Assembly (NCBI GenBank): GCA_009193035.1
Contig: SWDT01000007.1
Location: 62,001-126,000, forward strand
DNA length: 64,000 nt
From: Halicephalobus mephisto
Taxonomy: Eukaryota > Nematoda > Chromadorea > Rhabditida > Panagrolaimidae
Direction of reading: 5' to 3'
The position numbers were made by a program, and so were the translations under genes. Below the pieces are notes generated by a model. It did no database searches, was not told where the DNA came from, and worked only from the letters and a program-made list of their open reading frames with translations. Shown here one piece after another: positions 10,601 through 21,200 of the stretch. Position 1 is the stretch's first letter; every line of letters starts with the position of its first letter.

Positions 10601-12742
10601 TAATGGGAATCCCCGGTCCCACCACGAATAGTTTTTTTACAACTACTTCGATTGACAGTTCTTTATGTACAGTAATCAAAACTTTAAAAAACTAATATTC
10701 GTGTCAGGACCCGTACTGAGAACTTTCTTTTCGAAAAAACCAAAAAATTCTCAAAAATTACCGATTTCGTCACGAATCTTTTTTTAATAATTTTATTTTT
10801 TATTTAAATCAGTAAAAATAATTTAGCAACTAATGTATCGACTACGGTACTTCCACCATACAGTCCATATCCTCCTACAATATGCCCGGCGACGAACTAC
10901 TACGATCACGGAACTGTAAATAAATTTAAAATAATTATTTTTAATTTTTTTGAAATTTAGATAGTTTCGCCCGGATTTCCTTCAAATTACTCCGACGAAC
11001 TAAACTGTACTTATATCCTCCAGGTGGCTTCAAATTTCATCGTCAGAATCAATTTTGACATTTTCACTTTGGCCGCTTTCGATTCAGTCACCCTCTACGA
11101 CGGCCCCGACGAGACTTCTGCTATTATCAACATGTAGGTTACTGTATTTATTAAGTTCGTTTTAAACAGAAATTTTGGGAATCTACAGTATCCAGTGGAG
11201 GATTCTGAAGTCTCTGATTGTGATCAAGATTTCTGGAATTTTCTAGGATATCATAGAAGTTTTTAGAATATAATGGAAGATTCTGAAGTCTTCTAGGATT
11301 CTACAGTATCTAATGAAAGATTCTGAATTTTTCTAGGATTCTACAGTATCTGATGGAAGATTCTGAATTTTCCTAGGATTCTACAGTATCTAATGGAGGA
11401 TTCTGAATTCTCATATTATTCTACATTATCTAATGGAGGATTCTAGGATCTTCTAGAAATCTACAGTATCTAGTAGAAAACTCTGAAACTTTCTGGAATC
11501 TAACAAAAACTTCTAAATCGACATAAAACTGAAAATTTCGCAATTTTCAGAAGTTTCGTGTCGGGACCGTTTCGTAAAAGATGCTTAAAATTTTGCAGTT
11601 CTATAATCAATTAAATTCAGATTATCTGGTTCGTACAGTCCTAATACGCAAATCTTCCAATCCACAGGATCTTTCATGACCATCAGATTCCTGACAGATT
11701 CCGTCTCGACTGCCCAAGGATTCATTGCAACTTTCAAAGCTGTGTCTTCCGGATCTTCCATAACTTCCACAAAGACCAGTACAACGACTACAACGGCTCC
11801 TGGGAATGTTTGTGCCGATGGATGGTTCCACGACACGTTATGAAATGTACTGTTACAAGTACTTCCCCAACGGTGGACCTTGGCAACAGAATCTTCAAAA
11901 TTGCGCTAGCATCGGGACTCAGCTCCTGACTATCCACGACGGTCAACAAGAAACAGACATCTTAAGTAAGTTACTGTAGAAAATTGAAATATCTTTGATC
12001 TTGAGACGAATGTTTAAAAAATACAAAAAAATCGTTTCAAGAGTATTTGTTATTTTAAATTTATTTTACATAGGTTACTATAGAAAGTTAGAATATCTTT
12101 GACCTTGAGACGAATGTTTGAGAAATACAAAAAAATCGTTTCAAGAGTATTTGTTATTTTAAATTTATTTTACATAGATTATTGTAGAAAGTTAGAATAT
12201 CTTTGATCTTGAGACGAATGTTTGAGAAATACAAAAAATCGTTTCGAGAATCTTGTTCATTCTAAATTACCTTATATTAGGTTACTGTAGAAAATTGAAA
12301 TAACTTTGATCTTGAGACGAATGTTTGAGAAATACAAAAAATAGTTTCGAGAATCTTCCAAATTGAAAATTTAATTTGAATGTATTACTGTAAATCCAAG
12401 TAAATTTTAGAACGATTTTTTGAAAACTAAAATCATTCATTTCGAGAATTTTTTGAATTAAAAATTATTTTTCGATTAAAAATTAAAATCGTTTTAGATT
12501 TCGTCAGAAGCATCCAAGGAGGTTCCATAGCTCATGTCTGGATCGGATTAAAGAAATCCTCCGGGACCTGGGGCTGGAGTGACGGAACTGCAGTGACCTA
12601 CCTCGGGTTCCTCCCGGGAGAACCCTCCAATGCCGGGAACTGCGCCGCCATCCAGAGCTTCACCGACCCCTCCGGCTGGGTCGCCTTGGACTGCACCACC
12701 GCCCTACCGTACATCTGCTATCACGATGCTTTGTCTAAATAA
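7601..12742 (+). CDS. Secreted C-type lectin/CUB protein (CTLD-CTLD-CUB-CUB-CTLD)
   Basis: Secreted adhesion or innate-immunity type lectin. Exons: 7601-7702, 9198-9543, 9580-10354, 10827-10915, 10961-11133, 11621-11965, 12498-12742; phases agree at every junction and the 9544-9579 intron is only 36 bp. Order: signal peptide (MMSVRVFFVFLVATVTA), CTLD1 (CPQNYNYFPNGKCY to KATVCEK), CTLD2 (CEMPF to LPFICGYG), CUB1 (GYLTSPGYPNYY to GWYLYF), CUB2 (IVSPGFPSNY to GFIATF), a Thr-rich linker, CTLD3 (YCYKYFPNGG to ALPYICYH). The classic EPN and QPD sugar-binding triplets are absent. Three frame breaks occur: near 10025 and near 10113, each explained by one missing C, and near 11838, where the frame moves by +1 (one extra base or two missing). 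The architecture is intact across all three, so I read it as one gene with base errors; a decaying gene is possible. Confidence 0.86.
7740..8090. repeat. Tandem TTTTCATATATCAATTT / CATTGATATATGAA units in lectin intron 1
   Basis: About five copies of a 65-70 bp unit. Each combines TTTCATATATCAATTT, CTCTAATTTTCAACATT and GATATATGAA. The same family resumes at 8965-9190 on the other side of the inserted MITE and runs up to the exon 2 acceptor. Confidence 0.75.
8426..8951. mobile_element. Tc1/mariner-type MITE with long terminal inverted repeats
   Basis: The left end reads TACAGTACCGCTCAAAAG and the right end is its inverse, CTTTTGAGCGGTACTGTA. Pairing continues inward through TTTGGCAACTTTTG and AAATGAAGAAAACA, so the terminal repeats are well over 100 bp. 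The termini start CAGT and are flanked by TA, as in Tc1/mariner elements. No transposase frame is present, so the element is non-autonomous. It splits the CATATATC repeat array, which makes it younger than that array. Confidence 0.85.
10360..10790. repeat. Dispersed repeat with CGTGTCGGGACC and TACAGTAATCAAGTATT
   Basis: Three direct copies of about 150 bp occur in the lectin intron after CUB1. Each carries CTTYRATTGACAGTTCTTT, TACAGTAATCAA, TATTCGTGTCRGGACC and a reverse-oriented GGTCCCACCACGAAT-like word. Four more copies lie at 14890-15410 in the intron of the first small membrane-protein gene. Confidence 0.75.
11150..11520. repeat. Tandem ATTCTACAGTATCTAATGGAAGATTCTG repeat
   Basis: About seven degenerate copies of a 50-bp unit fill most of the intron inside CUB2. 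No other feature was seen there. Confidence 0.7.
11975..12370. repeat. Four copies of a repeat of about 110 bp in the last lectin intron
   Basis: Each copy contains TTACTGTAGAAAATTG, ATCTTTGATCTTGAGACGAA, TGTTTGAGAAATACAAAAAA and a TCGTTTCRAGAGTAT-like end. The copies are close to identical, which suggests recent amplification. Confidence 0.8.
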
Positions 12743-12819
12743 ATTCCCTAGAAAAATGATATTTTTAAACTTATTTTAAAAAACAATATTTTTAAAACAA
12801 TAAAATCTAAAAATTCGTG

Positions 12820-13410
12820 TCGAGACCAAATAAATGATTTTTTTATTCAAATTTATGATTAAAATTTCGTCAATTTTTGTATTTTCAGAATCGGCAAAAA
12901 TTACAGTATTTAGTTATATAAATATTGTAAAAAATAATTTAATTTTTTTTAAATTTAAATTTTTTTTTGAATTTTAAATTTTTGAATTTTTAAAAAAATT
13001 GGTCCTGAACGGAATTTAAATTTTTCTTTTACAATCAAGAAAAGTAATGTTTTTCGCTGAATTGTATTCTTTTGAAATAATAATGCAAAAATAGTAATTT
13101 GACTATATTTCGACATAAAAGTTAATTTCCGTTCAGGACCAAATAAATGGTTTTTTTTATTCAAATTTATGATTAAAATTTCGTCAATTTCTGTATTTTC
13201 AGAATCGGCAAAAATTACAGTATTTAGTTATATAAATATTGTAAAAAATAATTCAATTTTTTTTAATTTTAAATTTTTAATATTTTAAATTTTTTTAAAT
13301 TTTAAATTTTCTAAAATTTTAAATTTTTAAAAAAATTGGTCCTAAACGGAATTTAAATTTTTCTTTTACAATCAAGAAAAGTAATGTTTTTCGCTGAATT
13401 GTATTCTTGT
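12820..13410. repeat. Tandem duplication of about 314 bp downstream of the lectin gene
   Basis: The order GACCAAATAAATG, CAGAATCGGCAAAAATTACAG, GGTCCTRAACGGAATTTAAA, CTTTTACAATCAAGAAAAG, TTTTTCGCTGAATTG occurs twice, starting near 12824 and 13138. Most of each copy is nearly identical. Non-coding. Confidence 0.8.
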
Positions 13411-13437
13411 ACATAAACAAGCAGTGCTTATCATTAA

Positions 13438-13563
13438 ATGAGGCCTATCAGGGTCTGGAATGGAGAACCAACTGCCTTTGATGGAAATCTCGCAATCAAT
13501 TCATTTCTTTCGATGACTAACTTCGTTCCTCTGGTTTCTTCCCCGGAGGTTTCCAAAATGTAA
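13438..13563 (+). other. Isolated 41-codon ORF in a GC-balanced island (weak)
   Basis: Within a repeat-rich gap, 13411-13560 is unique and of balanced composition. It holds an ATG ORF of 41 codons (MRPIRVWNGEPTAF to EVSKM) after an AAGCAG word, with a GATA-like TGCTTATCA just before the ATG. No domain is recognised. It could equally be a promoter or enhancer island for the small-gene cluster at 14421. Confidence 0.2.
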
Positions 13564-13689
13564 AAACTTTAAATTCCCTCGTTTTTGAATGTTACAATTT
13601 TCAAAAGTTTGAAATTAATAAAAAATTTTAATTTTTCAAATTTTTTCAAAAAAATCAAAATTAAACAAGTTTAAAAAATCCCAAAAATT

Positions 13690-14190
13690 TCCTTTGAGAT
13701 AATTTCGAAATCGTGTGAAATTTTTCTAATACTGTAATTTTAGAAGATTTCGATCAAATTTTATAAAAAAAGTTTATTTTAAAAATTTAGAATAAAGTGA
13801 ATTTTGAAGATCTTAGAAAATCCCAAAAATTCTCTTCGAGATAATTTCGAAATTGTCTAATTTTTTGTAATAATGTAATTTTAGAAGATCTTAGAAAATC
13901 CCAAAATTTCCTTTGAGATAATTTCGAAATCGTGTGAAATTTTTCTAATACTGTAATTTTAGAAGATTTTAAAAATCCCAAAAATTCCCTTTGAGATAAT
14001 TTCGAAATTGTCTAATTTTTCTAATACTGTAATTTTAGAAGATTTTATGGTAAAAATTAAAAAAAAAACAATTTTTAAAAATTCTTCTGAGACAATTTCG
14101 AAATTATGTGAAATTTTTCTAATACTGTAATTTTAGAAGATTTTAAAAATCCCAAAAATTCCCTTTGAGACAATTTCGAAATAAAAATTT
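13690..14190. repeat. Tandem repeat upstream of the small membrane-protein cluster
   Basis: About five copies of a 90-100 bp unit with AAAATCCCAAAAATTCCCTT, GAGATAATTTCGAAAT, TTTTTCTAATACTGTAATTTT and AGAAGATTTT. The minus-strand frame across it comes from the repeat. From 14190 to 14405 only AT-rich DNA is seen. Confidence 0.75.
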
Positions 14191-14420
14191 ATTTTTAATT
14201 TTCATAAAAAATATAATTTTTTAAGCAAATTCAAAAATAATTTTTTTATTAAATTTGGATTTTTATAAATCATACGGTAATTAAATAATTTAATTTATTA
14301 ATCAATAATTTTATAAATTCGTTTTTTTCTGAAAATTTTATTTTTTTATTTTTCATTGAAATCAATTTTTTGTTATTTTATGTATTGAGAACAATTTTTA
14401 CATTTTAGAAAAAACAAAAA

Positions 14421-15729
14421 ATGGCCAACGAAGAAATCGAAAAAACTTTTGATTTCATCAATAAATTCGAAACGACTACGGGAATCTCGTTCAAGGCTAA
14501 ATTCGTTTCGGGAGAGGTTTCTCAGGTAATTATTTATTTAAAAAGTAAAATTAAAATTAAAATTAAAATTATAAATTATAAATTAAAGTTTTTTATTTGT
14601 CGTAGAACCATGAATTAGGATTTCTGATAATTAATTGTTTTATTTATTTAAAAAATAAAATTAAAATTATAAATTAAAATTCTTTCGTTGTAGGATCATG
14701 AATTTGAATTTTTCTGATAATTAATTTTTTTATTTATTTAAACAGTAAAACTAAAATAAAAAATTAAAATTTTTTATTCGTCGTAGGACCATGAATTAGG
14801 ATTTCTAATAATTAACTTTCTTATTTATTTGAGCAATATAATTAAGATCTTAGTTGGAAATTTGATTGAAAAGTTTCAGTAGTATGACTAGTGCTGAGAA
14901 CTTTCGTTTCGAGAAACTTCGAAAATTCTCAAAAGGTACCACTCTCGTCACGAATGATTTTTTTACAACTACTTCGATTGACAGTTCTTTATGTACAGTA
15001 ATCAAGTATTAGAAAAATGATTAAACAATTTTCGTGTCGGGACCCGTACTGAGAACTTCCTTTTCGAGAAACTTCAAAAAATCACCACTCTCGCCACGAA
15101 TGATTTTTCCTTTTTCATAACTACTTCGATTGACAGTTCTTTATGTACAGTAATCAAATATTAGAAAAATGATATTCGTGTCGGGACCGGTACTGAGAAC
15201 TTCCTTTTCGAGAAACTTCAAAAAATTACCACTCTCGCCGCGAATGATTTTTCTTTTTTTACAACTACTTCGATTGACAGTTCTTTATGTACAGTAATCA
15301 AAAATTAAAAAAACTGATATTCGTGTCCGGACCCGTACTGAGAACTTTCTTTCCAAAAAAACCAAAAAATTCTCAAAAATTAGCGATTTCGTCACGAATC
15401 TTTTTTTAATAATTTTATTTTTTATTTTTTATTTACATTAATAATTTCAGGTATTACGAAATATCACGATCGAAATAACAAACGTGAACGACATCCTGGA
15501 GATCGGAGAATTTGTTTTATTTTACGTCTTTTTTTTGCTCATTTTCATCATTGCTTGTCAAATTTTATTTTTAGTCAGACTTTTTTGGTGGAAAATTTCA
15601 AAAATGAACAAAATCGAAAAACTCGAAATCGAAGAAAATCAAAGACGAAATCAAAAATTAAGAATTTTAAAAAAAGAATTTCGCACTACTTCTGAATCCA
15701 ATTTTTTAAAAAAACATAATTCTGAATAA
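14421..15729 (+). CDS. Small single-pass membrane protein, cluster gene 1 (unknown family)
   Basis: Not recognised. Exon 1 is 14421-14525 and exon 2 is 15451-15729, joined in phase 0, giving 127 aa. The ATG is 12 bases after CATTTTAG, a possible trans-splice acceptor. The protein has a soluble N-terminus of about 58 residues starting MANEEIEKTFDFINKFETTT, one hydrophobic span of about 25 residues (FVLFYVFFLLIFIIACQILFL), a WWK boundary, then a highly charged tail of about 48 residues rich in Lys, Glu and Arg. No signal peptide, so it may be a type II or tail-in membrane protein. The splice junction and the VLRNITIEITNVND stretch before the membrane span line up with the same region of the two genes that follow. 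The intron carries dispersed repeats at 14890-15410. It is annotated because both exons join in frame and the pattern recurs three times. Confidence 0.62.
14890..15410. repeat. Four copies of the CGTGTCGGGACCCGTACTGAGAAC repeat family
   Basis: Same family as 10360-10790. Units of about 145 bp contain ACTGAGAACTTYCTTTTCGAG, CACTCTCGCCACGAATGATTTTT, ACTTCGATTGACAGTTCTTT and TACAGTAATCAA. They lie inside the intron of cluster gene 1. Confidence 0.75.
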
Positions 15730-16164
15730 TTCAATTTTCTAAAATTTTAATTTTAAAAATCTTCGAAAATTTTAATTTTTTAAAAAATATTAAAAATAAA
15801 ATTAATTTTTTTTAAGATTTTTAAAATTTTATTTTTTTTTTGAAGATTTTTAAAAATTTTATTTTTTTTAAATTTATTTTTTTTTATTTTAAAATTTTAA
15901 TTTTTTTTAAGATTTTAAAAATTTTATTTTTTTTTTAATTTTTGAAATTTTATTTTTTAAAATTTTTAAAATTTTATTTTTTTTTTGAAGATTTTTAAAA
16001 ATCCCAAAAATTACTGTAATTTGAATTTTTTATTTTGAAAATTATTACTGCCAAAAAACGGGAAATTTGAATAATAAAATTTAAAATTTATTTTTAGTTA
16101 AGATAGAATTCGGTTTATTTCCGATTTTTATATTCATTTTTGATTTTTTTTAAAATAATTTTAG

Positions 16165-17071
16165 ATGTCAACGATATCGCCCATCCAATATGTGAGTTTT
16201 AATTTGATTAAAATTTTAAATTTTTAGAAGATTCTGCAAAGTTCGAGAATTTTGCAAAAGATACTGTAGCTTTTTAGAAGATTTCAAAACATTTCAAAAT
16301 TCGACTAGAAGATACTGTAGCTTTAGAAATTTCTAGAATCTTATTAAAAAATAGAGTAACTTTTTAGTCTTGTAAAACCTTACTAGAAGATACAGTAACT
16401 TTTTAGAAGATTTCAAAACATTTGAAAATTCGACTAGAAGATACTGTAGCTTTAGAAATTTTCAGAATCTTATTAGAATATACAGTAACTTTTTATTTTT
16501 GTAAAACCTTACTAGAAGGTACAGTAACTTTTTAGTCATATAAAATCTCACTAGAAGATACTGTAGCTTTTTAAGGCCTTCTAGAATCTTACTAAAATAT
16601 ACAGTAACTTTTTAGTCATATAAAATCCTACTAGAAGATACTGTAGCTTTTTAGATACTTGCAGACCGTTGTAAAAAATACCATAGTCTTGTTAAGACCT
16701 TCTAGAATCTTACTGGAAGATACTGTAACTTTTTAAAAGTTTCATAATCTTTTAAAATTTTTTAACAATTTTTTTAAAAAATTTTTTAATAATTTTTTTA
16801 ATTTTAGGCTCTGGATAATCTGAATTTCCAACTAATTTTATTTGACATGAGATTCTCATCTGCAATGGATCTCGTTATCTGGATAATTATCCTCCTGATG
16901 ATAGCCTTGATCCTCGGATCCACCATCGGAATTTTGATGTTCGTCATGCAGCTGGATAAATGGAATCGCTGGAATTCAGATATTTATCGTGGAAAAAATC
17001 TTCAAAAATATATAATTGAAAAAAAACAAAAATCATTTTTAAAAAAAATCAACCACATGATTTTAGAATAA
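16165..17071 (+). CDS. Small single-pass membrane protein, cluster gene 2 (unknown family)
   Basis: Not recognised. Exon 1 is 16165-16191, only nine codons (MSTISPIQY), starting directly after AATTTTAG. Exon 2 is 16808-17071, joined in phase 0, giving 96 aa. A short amphipathic lead (ALDNLNFQLILFDMRFSS) precedes a hydrophobic span of about 27 residues (MDLVIWIIILLMIALILG onward). A WNRW boundary and a basic tail follow, with KKQKSFLKK near the end. The AATAAA poly-A signal overlaps the stop codon, and the next gene starts 103 bp later. That spacing is typical of a nematode operon. The intron (16192-16807) consists largely of a TACTGTAGCTTTTTAGA repeat. Confidence 0.62.
16240..16740. repeat. 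AGAAGATACTGTAGCTTTTTAGA tandem repeat
   Basis: About ten degenerate 50-bp units with CTAGAAGATACTGTAGCTTT alternating with ACAGTAACTTTTTAGTC fill the intron of cluster gene 2. Confidence 0.75.
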
Positions 17072-17174
17072 ATTTAATTTTTACAATTTTTACAAAAATA
17101 CGGTTAAAAACACCGAAAAAAATATTTTTAAAATTATTTTTAATTTGTTAAACAATTTTCAGAAATTTTCAAAC

Positions 17175-17843
17175 ATGTCCCTCGACAGAGTAAGTTTATT
17201 AAAATTTAATTTTTTAAAAATATTTTTAGTTTTTTAAGAACTTTGTTAATTTTAAAAAAAATTTTTTAAATTTTCTTTGATTTTTTTTAATATTTTTAAA
17301 TTTATTTATTTCAATATTTTTAAAATTTTTTTTTAATTTATTTATTTTTTAAAAAAGTGTTTAAATTTTAAAAATTAAATTAAATTTTTTTTTAAATATT
17401 TAAAAAATAAAAATTTTTAAGAATTTTAAAAAAAAAATTGAATAAAAATTTTTAAGAAATTAAAAAAAAATTAAATTAAAATTTTTAAGAAATTTTTTAA
17501 AAAATTTATATTTTTTAGAAATTAAAAAAAAAATTAAATTAAAATTTTTAAGAAATTTTTAAAAATTAAGTTTTTTTAGATTCTTGATTCGATTGAACAC
17601 CTCTTGGACAATCTCAACACGAACATTTCCGACCTTTTGTGGTGGTCGAAGTTCTTTATTCCGATTTTAGCCTTCTCAATGGCTTCATTAGTCGTCGTTC
17701 TCATCGGAATCTGCGTCCTCCAGATAAGAACTAATCAAAAAAAAGAATTACGGTATTCTGAACTTCTTCAAAGATCCAATTCATGTTTTGACGACTTCCC
17801 CAAGCCCCCTCCTCATCTCAATCCACAGTGTTCCAAAAATTAA
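17175..17843 (+). CDS. Small single-pass membrane protein, cluster gene 3 (unknown family)
   Basis: Not recognised. Exon 1 is 17175-17189 (MSLDR) and exon 2 is 17580-17843, joined in phase 0 through a GTAAGT donor and a TTTTTTTAG acceptor, giving 92 aa. The lead ILDSIEHLLDNLNTNISDLLWW is amphipathic and resembles ALDNLN in gene 2. One hydrophobic span of about 23 residues (FFIPILAFSMASLVVVLIG onward) follows, then a polar tail with a Pro-rich end (FPKPPPHLNP). An acceptor (CAATTTTCAG, ending at 17162) lies 12 bases before the ATG, about 90 bp after the stop of gene 2, so SL2-type processing is plausible. Antiparallel convergence with smc-4 begins 390 bp downstream. Confidence 0.65.
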
Positions 17844-18232
17844 AAATTTTCAAAAATAAACTTTTTTAAAAAATAAAAAAAATAAAAATTTTCTTTTAAA
17901 AAGTAAAAAATTCAAAAAAAAACTTTTTTTAAAAAATAAAAAAAATAAAAATAAACTTTAAAAAAAAATTATTTTCAAAAAAAAACTTTTTTAAAAAATA
18001 AAAAAAAATAAAAATAAACTTTTAAAAAAAATAATTCTTAAAAATTTCGTTAAAAAATTAAAAAAATAATTTTCAAAAATTTCTTTAAAAAATAAAAATT
18101 TTCTTTTAAAAAATAATTCGAAAATAATTTTTTTTTAAATTAAAAATTAAATTTTCAAAAATAAAAAAATCCAAAACTTGCAAAAATAAAAAATTTTTTT
18201 TCAAATTTAACTGCCACAAAAAATTACAAAAA
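17844..18232. other. Convergent intergenic spacer, A-rich
   Basis: Simple A-rich sequence made of AAAATAAAAATTTTCTTTTAAAA words. AATAAA at about 17855 can serve the plus-strand gene. Nothing else was seen. Confidence 0.5.
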
Positions 18233-21200
18233 TCAAAGAAAAATTTTGTTTTTTTTCGATTTAAAAATCGGGCTTGAATTCGTTCTTGATCTTTTGATTC
18301 CTCTTTCTGCTAAATCAAAATTTTCTTTTTCGATTTCTTCCAAAATATTTCTTTCAATTTCCCGACACGAAATTACCACATTACGAGTACAGTCCTTGAT
18401 TTTGTAAATTCCGATTAATCGATGAGAAAGATTAAACATTTGTTCCCTTAGGGAAATAATTATAAATTGCGCCGTTTCAGCTCGTTCTTTCACAAATTGA
18501 GCAATCAACATCACATTTCTGGCGTCCAAAGCCGCATCAATCTCGTCCATCACGTAAAACGGCGTCGGTCTGTAGTCATGGAGCGCGAAAACAAGGGCTA
18601 AAGAAGATAAAGTTTTTTCGCCTCCAGAAGTCTGATGAATCGGTCGCCATCCTTTACCTCTTGGACGAACTCTAAAAAATTTAAAAATTACAAAAAAATT
18701 ATTCAAACTTTTTAAAAAATCAAACAAATTATTCAAAAATTTAAAAAATTATTTAAATATTTTAGAAAATTTTAAAAATTACTCGAAAATTTTTAGATTT
18801 AAAGAATTATTTAAATATTTTTAGAAAATTTAAAGAATTATTTAAATATTTTTAAAAAACTTTTTAAATTACTAGAAAATTTTTGAATCTAAAGAATTAT
18901 TTAAATATTTTTAAAAAAACTTTTTAAATTATTCGAAAATCTTTGAATCTAAAGAATTATTTAAATATTTAAAAAAAACTTTTTAAATTACTCGAAAATT
19001 TTTGAATTTAAAGAATTATTTAAATATTTTAAAAAACCTTTTAAATTACTCAAAAATCTTTGAATCTAAAGAATTATTTAAATATTTTTAAAAAAACTTT
19101 TTAAATTACTCGAAAATTTTTGAATTTAAAGAATTATTTGAATATTTTTAAAAAAATTTTTTAAATTACTCGAAAATTCAAAAAAAAAATTACCTAAAAA
19201 TCACTCCTTCTGAATACGGATCCAATTGATCAACCAACTCCAATTCAGCATCACCTCCCAAAGTCAATTTCTGATATTGTTCTCTTAAGCTCAAAGAAAT
19301 TTCATTAAATCCTTCCATAAATTCTTCAACTTGTTTTTTTTTCAATTCAAAATACGCAGTTCTAACTTTGTCCCTTTCTACAGTAATTTCGTCCAAAATC
19401 GCCAATTGTTCAACACAAGCATTCATTTTAGTCCGATATTCTTCTATTAATCCAACATTCATCGTTTTTTCTCCAGAAGCCCTTTCTTGTTCGAAAATTC
19501 CCAATTCAGCCACAATTTCGTTTTGTTTAAAATTTCGAATTTCGTCTACCGTATACTTTGGCAAAACGCCGCAATTAGGGTCATTTGGGTCTTCTGATTC
19601 TACAGTATCCTGTTCATCTTCTGATTCCTCCTCCGATTCAGATTCACTTGAAGAAGGATAAAAAACTTCATCATCGCCTTTGGCATCTGGTTTTTTTTTC
19701 TTTTTTTTATCCTTGGACAACTTTTTTCCGTCTTTTTTCAGGGCTTTATCAGCGAGAATTTCTTTGATGTTGTAGACTTTAAGTTTCGCAATCTAAAAAT
19801 TTAGAAAGTAAAAAGTAAAAAGTAAAAAATAAACATTTTTAAAAATTCTCTCTCGAAAATCTCTAAAGTTTTAAATCGAATTCTGATTTTGGGTAATTTC
19901 ATACAATTTCGAAATCAATTATATTATTCGAAAATTTATTTATTTTTCGTAAAATTGTGAAATTCTCCAGTTCAGACCGAAAAACCGAACTTGGCTCGAA
20001 TTTTAGTTCCCACTCTTCCGTCATTCTTTTTCCCAACTATATCCTTCCTAGATCAATATACATTTCAGAACCTGAGTGTATACAGATAACACAACTTATA
20101 TATTTTTTAAATCAATGTTCATATATGAAAATACATATATAAATATCCAAAAAACCACAACTATCAGTATAGTACCCCCGCCAAAAATCAAATTTTTATA
20201 AATGAAAAACAAACCACCTCATCAATAGTTAACTTCCCATATATCAAAAACAATTTCCTCATATATGGAAAGTAAACTTCTCTATTAAAACCTACTTTTC
20301 CATATATCAAAAACAATTTCTTCATATATGAAAAGTAAACTACTCTATTAAAACCTACTTTTCCATATATCAAAAACAATTTCCTCATATATGGAAAAAC
20401 ACTACTCCATCAACACCTACTTTTCCATATATCAAAAACAATTTCCTCATATATGAAAAGTAAACTACTCTATTAAAACCTACTTTTCCATATATCAAAA
20501 ACAATTTCCTCATATATAAAACAAAATATTACATCAAAGATTAATGTTTCATATATGGAAAAACTACCCTATCAAAAATTGACTTTTTATCTACCAAGAA
20601 TAAACCCACTTTAGCATCTACATCCTCTTTTTTAGCCATGGTTGATTTTATTTCTTCTTTGATTTGTTCGAATTTTTCTTTTCCATCTGAAATTTCTTTT
20701 TTGAGAGCGACTTCTCTCTCGTCCACTCCATTCGTGTCCGCTTGGATAGTGTCCAATTTTGATCGAATTTGAGCCATTTCATTTTCTTTTTCTTCCAATG
20801 ACGTCCTCAGATCTATCAAATCTTGTTCACATTTATTTTTTTCATTTTGTAAATTTTTTAATTTTTCGTTTAATTCATTTATAAATTCTTTTGTTGATTC
20901 TATTTTTTCTTTTGATTTTCTAATTTCCATTTCTGATTTATTTGAAAATGAAATTAAATTTTTTATTTCTTTTTCAATTTCTGTTTTTATTTTTTTTCTT
21001 TCATTTAAATCTTTTTGAACATCTCCAGAAATTTCGTCATAGATATTTTTGATTTTTTCTGAAATTTTATCAAATTCAATTTGAATTTCATTTGTAAAAT
21101 TAGAAGCAAAATTTTTTTCTTTTTCGAGTTTTTCAATTTCATCGTTGATTTTTCGAATACCTTCTTCGTCAATTTTTACAGTATTTTTTTGATTTGTAAA

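Noticed and set aside
20188..20388. Minus-strand repeat peptide MRKLFLIYGKVGF
   Set aside because: 63-bp intron repeat within smc-4 intron 4; smc-4 exons join cleanly without it.
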